DNA from: Candidatus Methanocrinis natronophilus
Lineage (GTDB): Archaea; Halobacteriota; Methanosarcinia; Methanotrichales; Methanotrichaceae
NCBI GenBank assembly: GCA_029167045.1
Contig: JARFPK010000023.1
Coordinates: 1-35,331, forward strand
Length of the DNA stretch: 35,331 nt
Reading direction: 5' to 3'
This document shows, one piece after another, positions 34,592 through 35,331 of this stretch (position 1 is its first letter; the number at the start of each line of letters is the position of its first letter). The notes beneath the pieces were generated by a model. It saw nothing but the letters and a program-made list of their open reading frames with translations. It was not told the origin of the DNA and ran no database searches. The position numbers were made by a program, and so were the translations under genes.

Positions 34592-35331
34592 TCAGGGGCC
34601 GGGGCTGATGGGGCATCCGGAGGCGGTGCAGCCGGCGGAGGAGGTGAGAAGCTCGCAGGCGATGAGGTCGGTGTCGGGATCGGGGTCGTATCCGGAGTGG
34701 TGGAAGTTCCAGGCCGGAGGCTGCCAGATCCCGCAGCCTGTGGCCTCGCAATCATCGGAGGCCCCCACCTGGACGACAGAGGCGACGTAGACCGGCTCGA
34801 CGACGGGGCCGTCGACGGACCGGGCGTCCACCTCGACGACGTTGGTGTACCTGCCGGGGAAGGGGGCGAGGGCTGTGAACTCGATCGTCGCCTTCTGCCG
34901 GGGGGCGATCTCGGGGAGGTGCCAGACGACGACCCCGTCCCTGATGGAGGAGACCTCCGGGGAGGAGGAGAGGAGGGTCATCTCCCGGGGGAGGTGGTCG
35001 GTGACCGTCGCGGCCCTCGTCGCGCCGGCCTCGTTCTCGATCTCGACGGTGTACCTGACGGCCATGGGGTTATCCGGGTCGACCTCGGCGGTCTTGACGA
35101 CGGAGATCTCCTCGGGGCAGCAGGTGAGCCACCTCATCTCCAGGGCGGAGTAGTTGGAGGCGCAGGTCCCCTCAGAGCCGCCGCCGTAGCCGCTGCCTCC
35201 GCCCCACCGGGATGGACCGGCCCGGCCTGCTAAATTCGCGATCCTCCTGGCGCTCCCTCGCCCCTTCCCCCCCTCCGGGACGCGAGGTCCGGCGGGGCTG
35301 CCGGGCGGCCTGCCCTCCCTCCCGTCGGTGT
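34592..35331 (-). CDS. DUF11-type repeat surface protein with Cys-rich C-terminus (5' end outside window)
   Basis: The frame is open to the window edge, giving the last roughly 246 residues. The C-terminal part has a DUF11/conserved-repeat-domain module: SVVKTAEVDPDNPMAVRYTV, TVTDHLPREMTLLSSSPEVS, VVWHLPEIAPRQKATIEFTA and a YTNVVEVDA strand. These modules form immunoglobulin-like folds on archaeal and bacterial surface proteins. A glycine-rich linker (RWGGGSGYGGGSEG) precedes it. The final 50 residues carry two C-x4-C elements, CEATGC and CTASGC, and an extra Cys. A radical-SAM SPASM gene follows 147 bases downstream on the same strand. Confidence 0.7.
   Translation of the reverse strand, partial: TDGREGRPPGSPAGPRVPEGGKGRGSARRIANLAGRAGPSRWGGGSGYGGGSEGTCASNYSALEMRWLTCCPEEISVVKTAEVDPDNPMAVRYTVEIENEAGATRAATVTDHLPREMTLLSSSPEVSSIRDGVVVWHLPEIAPRQKATIEFTALAPFPGRYTNVVEVDARSVDGPVVEPVYVASVVQVGASDDCEATGCGIWQPPAWNFHHSGYDPDPDTDLIACELLTSSAGCTASGCPISPGP

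Noticed and set aside
34007-35233. Long plus-strand open frame (408 residues) across the radical-SAM and DUF11 genes
   Set aside because: Composition-driven antisense frame in GC-rich DNA, rich in Gly/Arg/Pro/Asp, with no domain; both minus-strand genes are well supported.
1-35331. tRNA or rRNA genes
   Set aside because: I looked for cloverleaf-like GC stems with the TTCGA-type loop in the intergenic regions and saw none that I could support.

Overview
The window looks like a chromosomal segment of an acetoclastic methanogenic archaeon, most probably of the Methanothrix (Methanosaeta)/Methanocrinis group. The evidence is an archaeal-type alanyl-tRNA synthetase, an archaeal UPF0248 (MJ1316-type) protein, a CooS carbon monoxide dehydrogenase beside a formate-dehydrogenase-type molybdopterin enzyme, A/T-rich TATA boxes just upstream of starts, many GTG/TTG starts, and high-GC housekeeping genes. 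The genus is inference; no 16S rRNA gene or methanogenesis marker lies in the window.

Layout. (1) 1-6251, minus strand: a redox operon read cooS -> CooF-like ferredoxin -> FdhF-type formate dehydrogenase (Cys in place of Sec) -> HycB-like ferredoxin -> HycF-like ferredoxin -> methyltransferase, followed by the first 22 codons of an MntP-like Mn exporter cut by the window edge. (2) 6252-8340: a regulatory intergenic region, two secreted lamin-tail-domain proteins, and a UPF0248 gene next to a 22-bp tandem repeat. (3) 8549-16784: alaS, a small unknown gene, an internally deleted thioredoxin-like gene, a UPF0104-type membrane protein and full-length carB. (4) 17168-32061: the CRISPR-Cas island. 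(5) 32070-33284: a decayed IS630-type element. (6) 33284-35331: a SPASM radical-SAM enzyme and a DUF11-type surface protein that runs off the window.

The CRISPR island is the most interesting part. It starts with a gene encoding only the C-terminal (Cas6-like) half of Csb2, the Cas5-Cas6 fusion of type I-G (formerly I-U) systems. Its last codons overlap cmr1 of a tightly coupled type III operon: cmr1, a cmr6-like RAMP, csx11 (Cas10 family), cmr4, cmr5 and a cmr3-like RAMP. Four of the junctions are ATGA overlaps. Csx11 has HN where Cas10 usually has HD, and no GGDD. Two further genes follow: a DUF1989 protein and an overlapping three-TM protein with a KaiC-like soluble domain. Then come 23 identical 36-bp repeats with 22 spacers. 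On the far side, on the opposite strand, are a leader, cas2 and a cas4-cas1 fusion of type I-G style whose Cas4 half has been removed at the IS630 end. The adaptation genes and Csb2 half are GC-rich and host-like, whereas the type III module is clearly more AT-rich. I read this as a composite locus in which a type I-G system lost its interference genes and its adaptation and crRNA-processing parts now serve a foreign Csx11 type III effector.

In the redox operon, CooS would draw electrons from CO and the ferredoxin-like subunits would pass them to or from the formate dehydrogenase. This resembles the hydrogen-dependent CO2 reductase arrangement with CooS in place of the hydrogenase.
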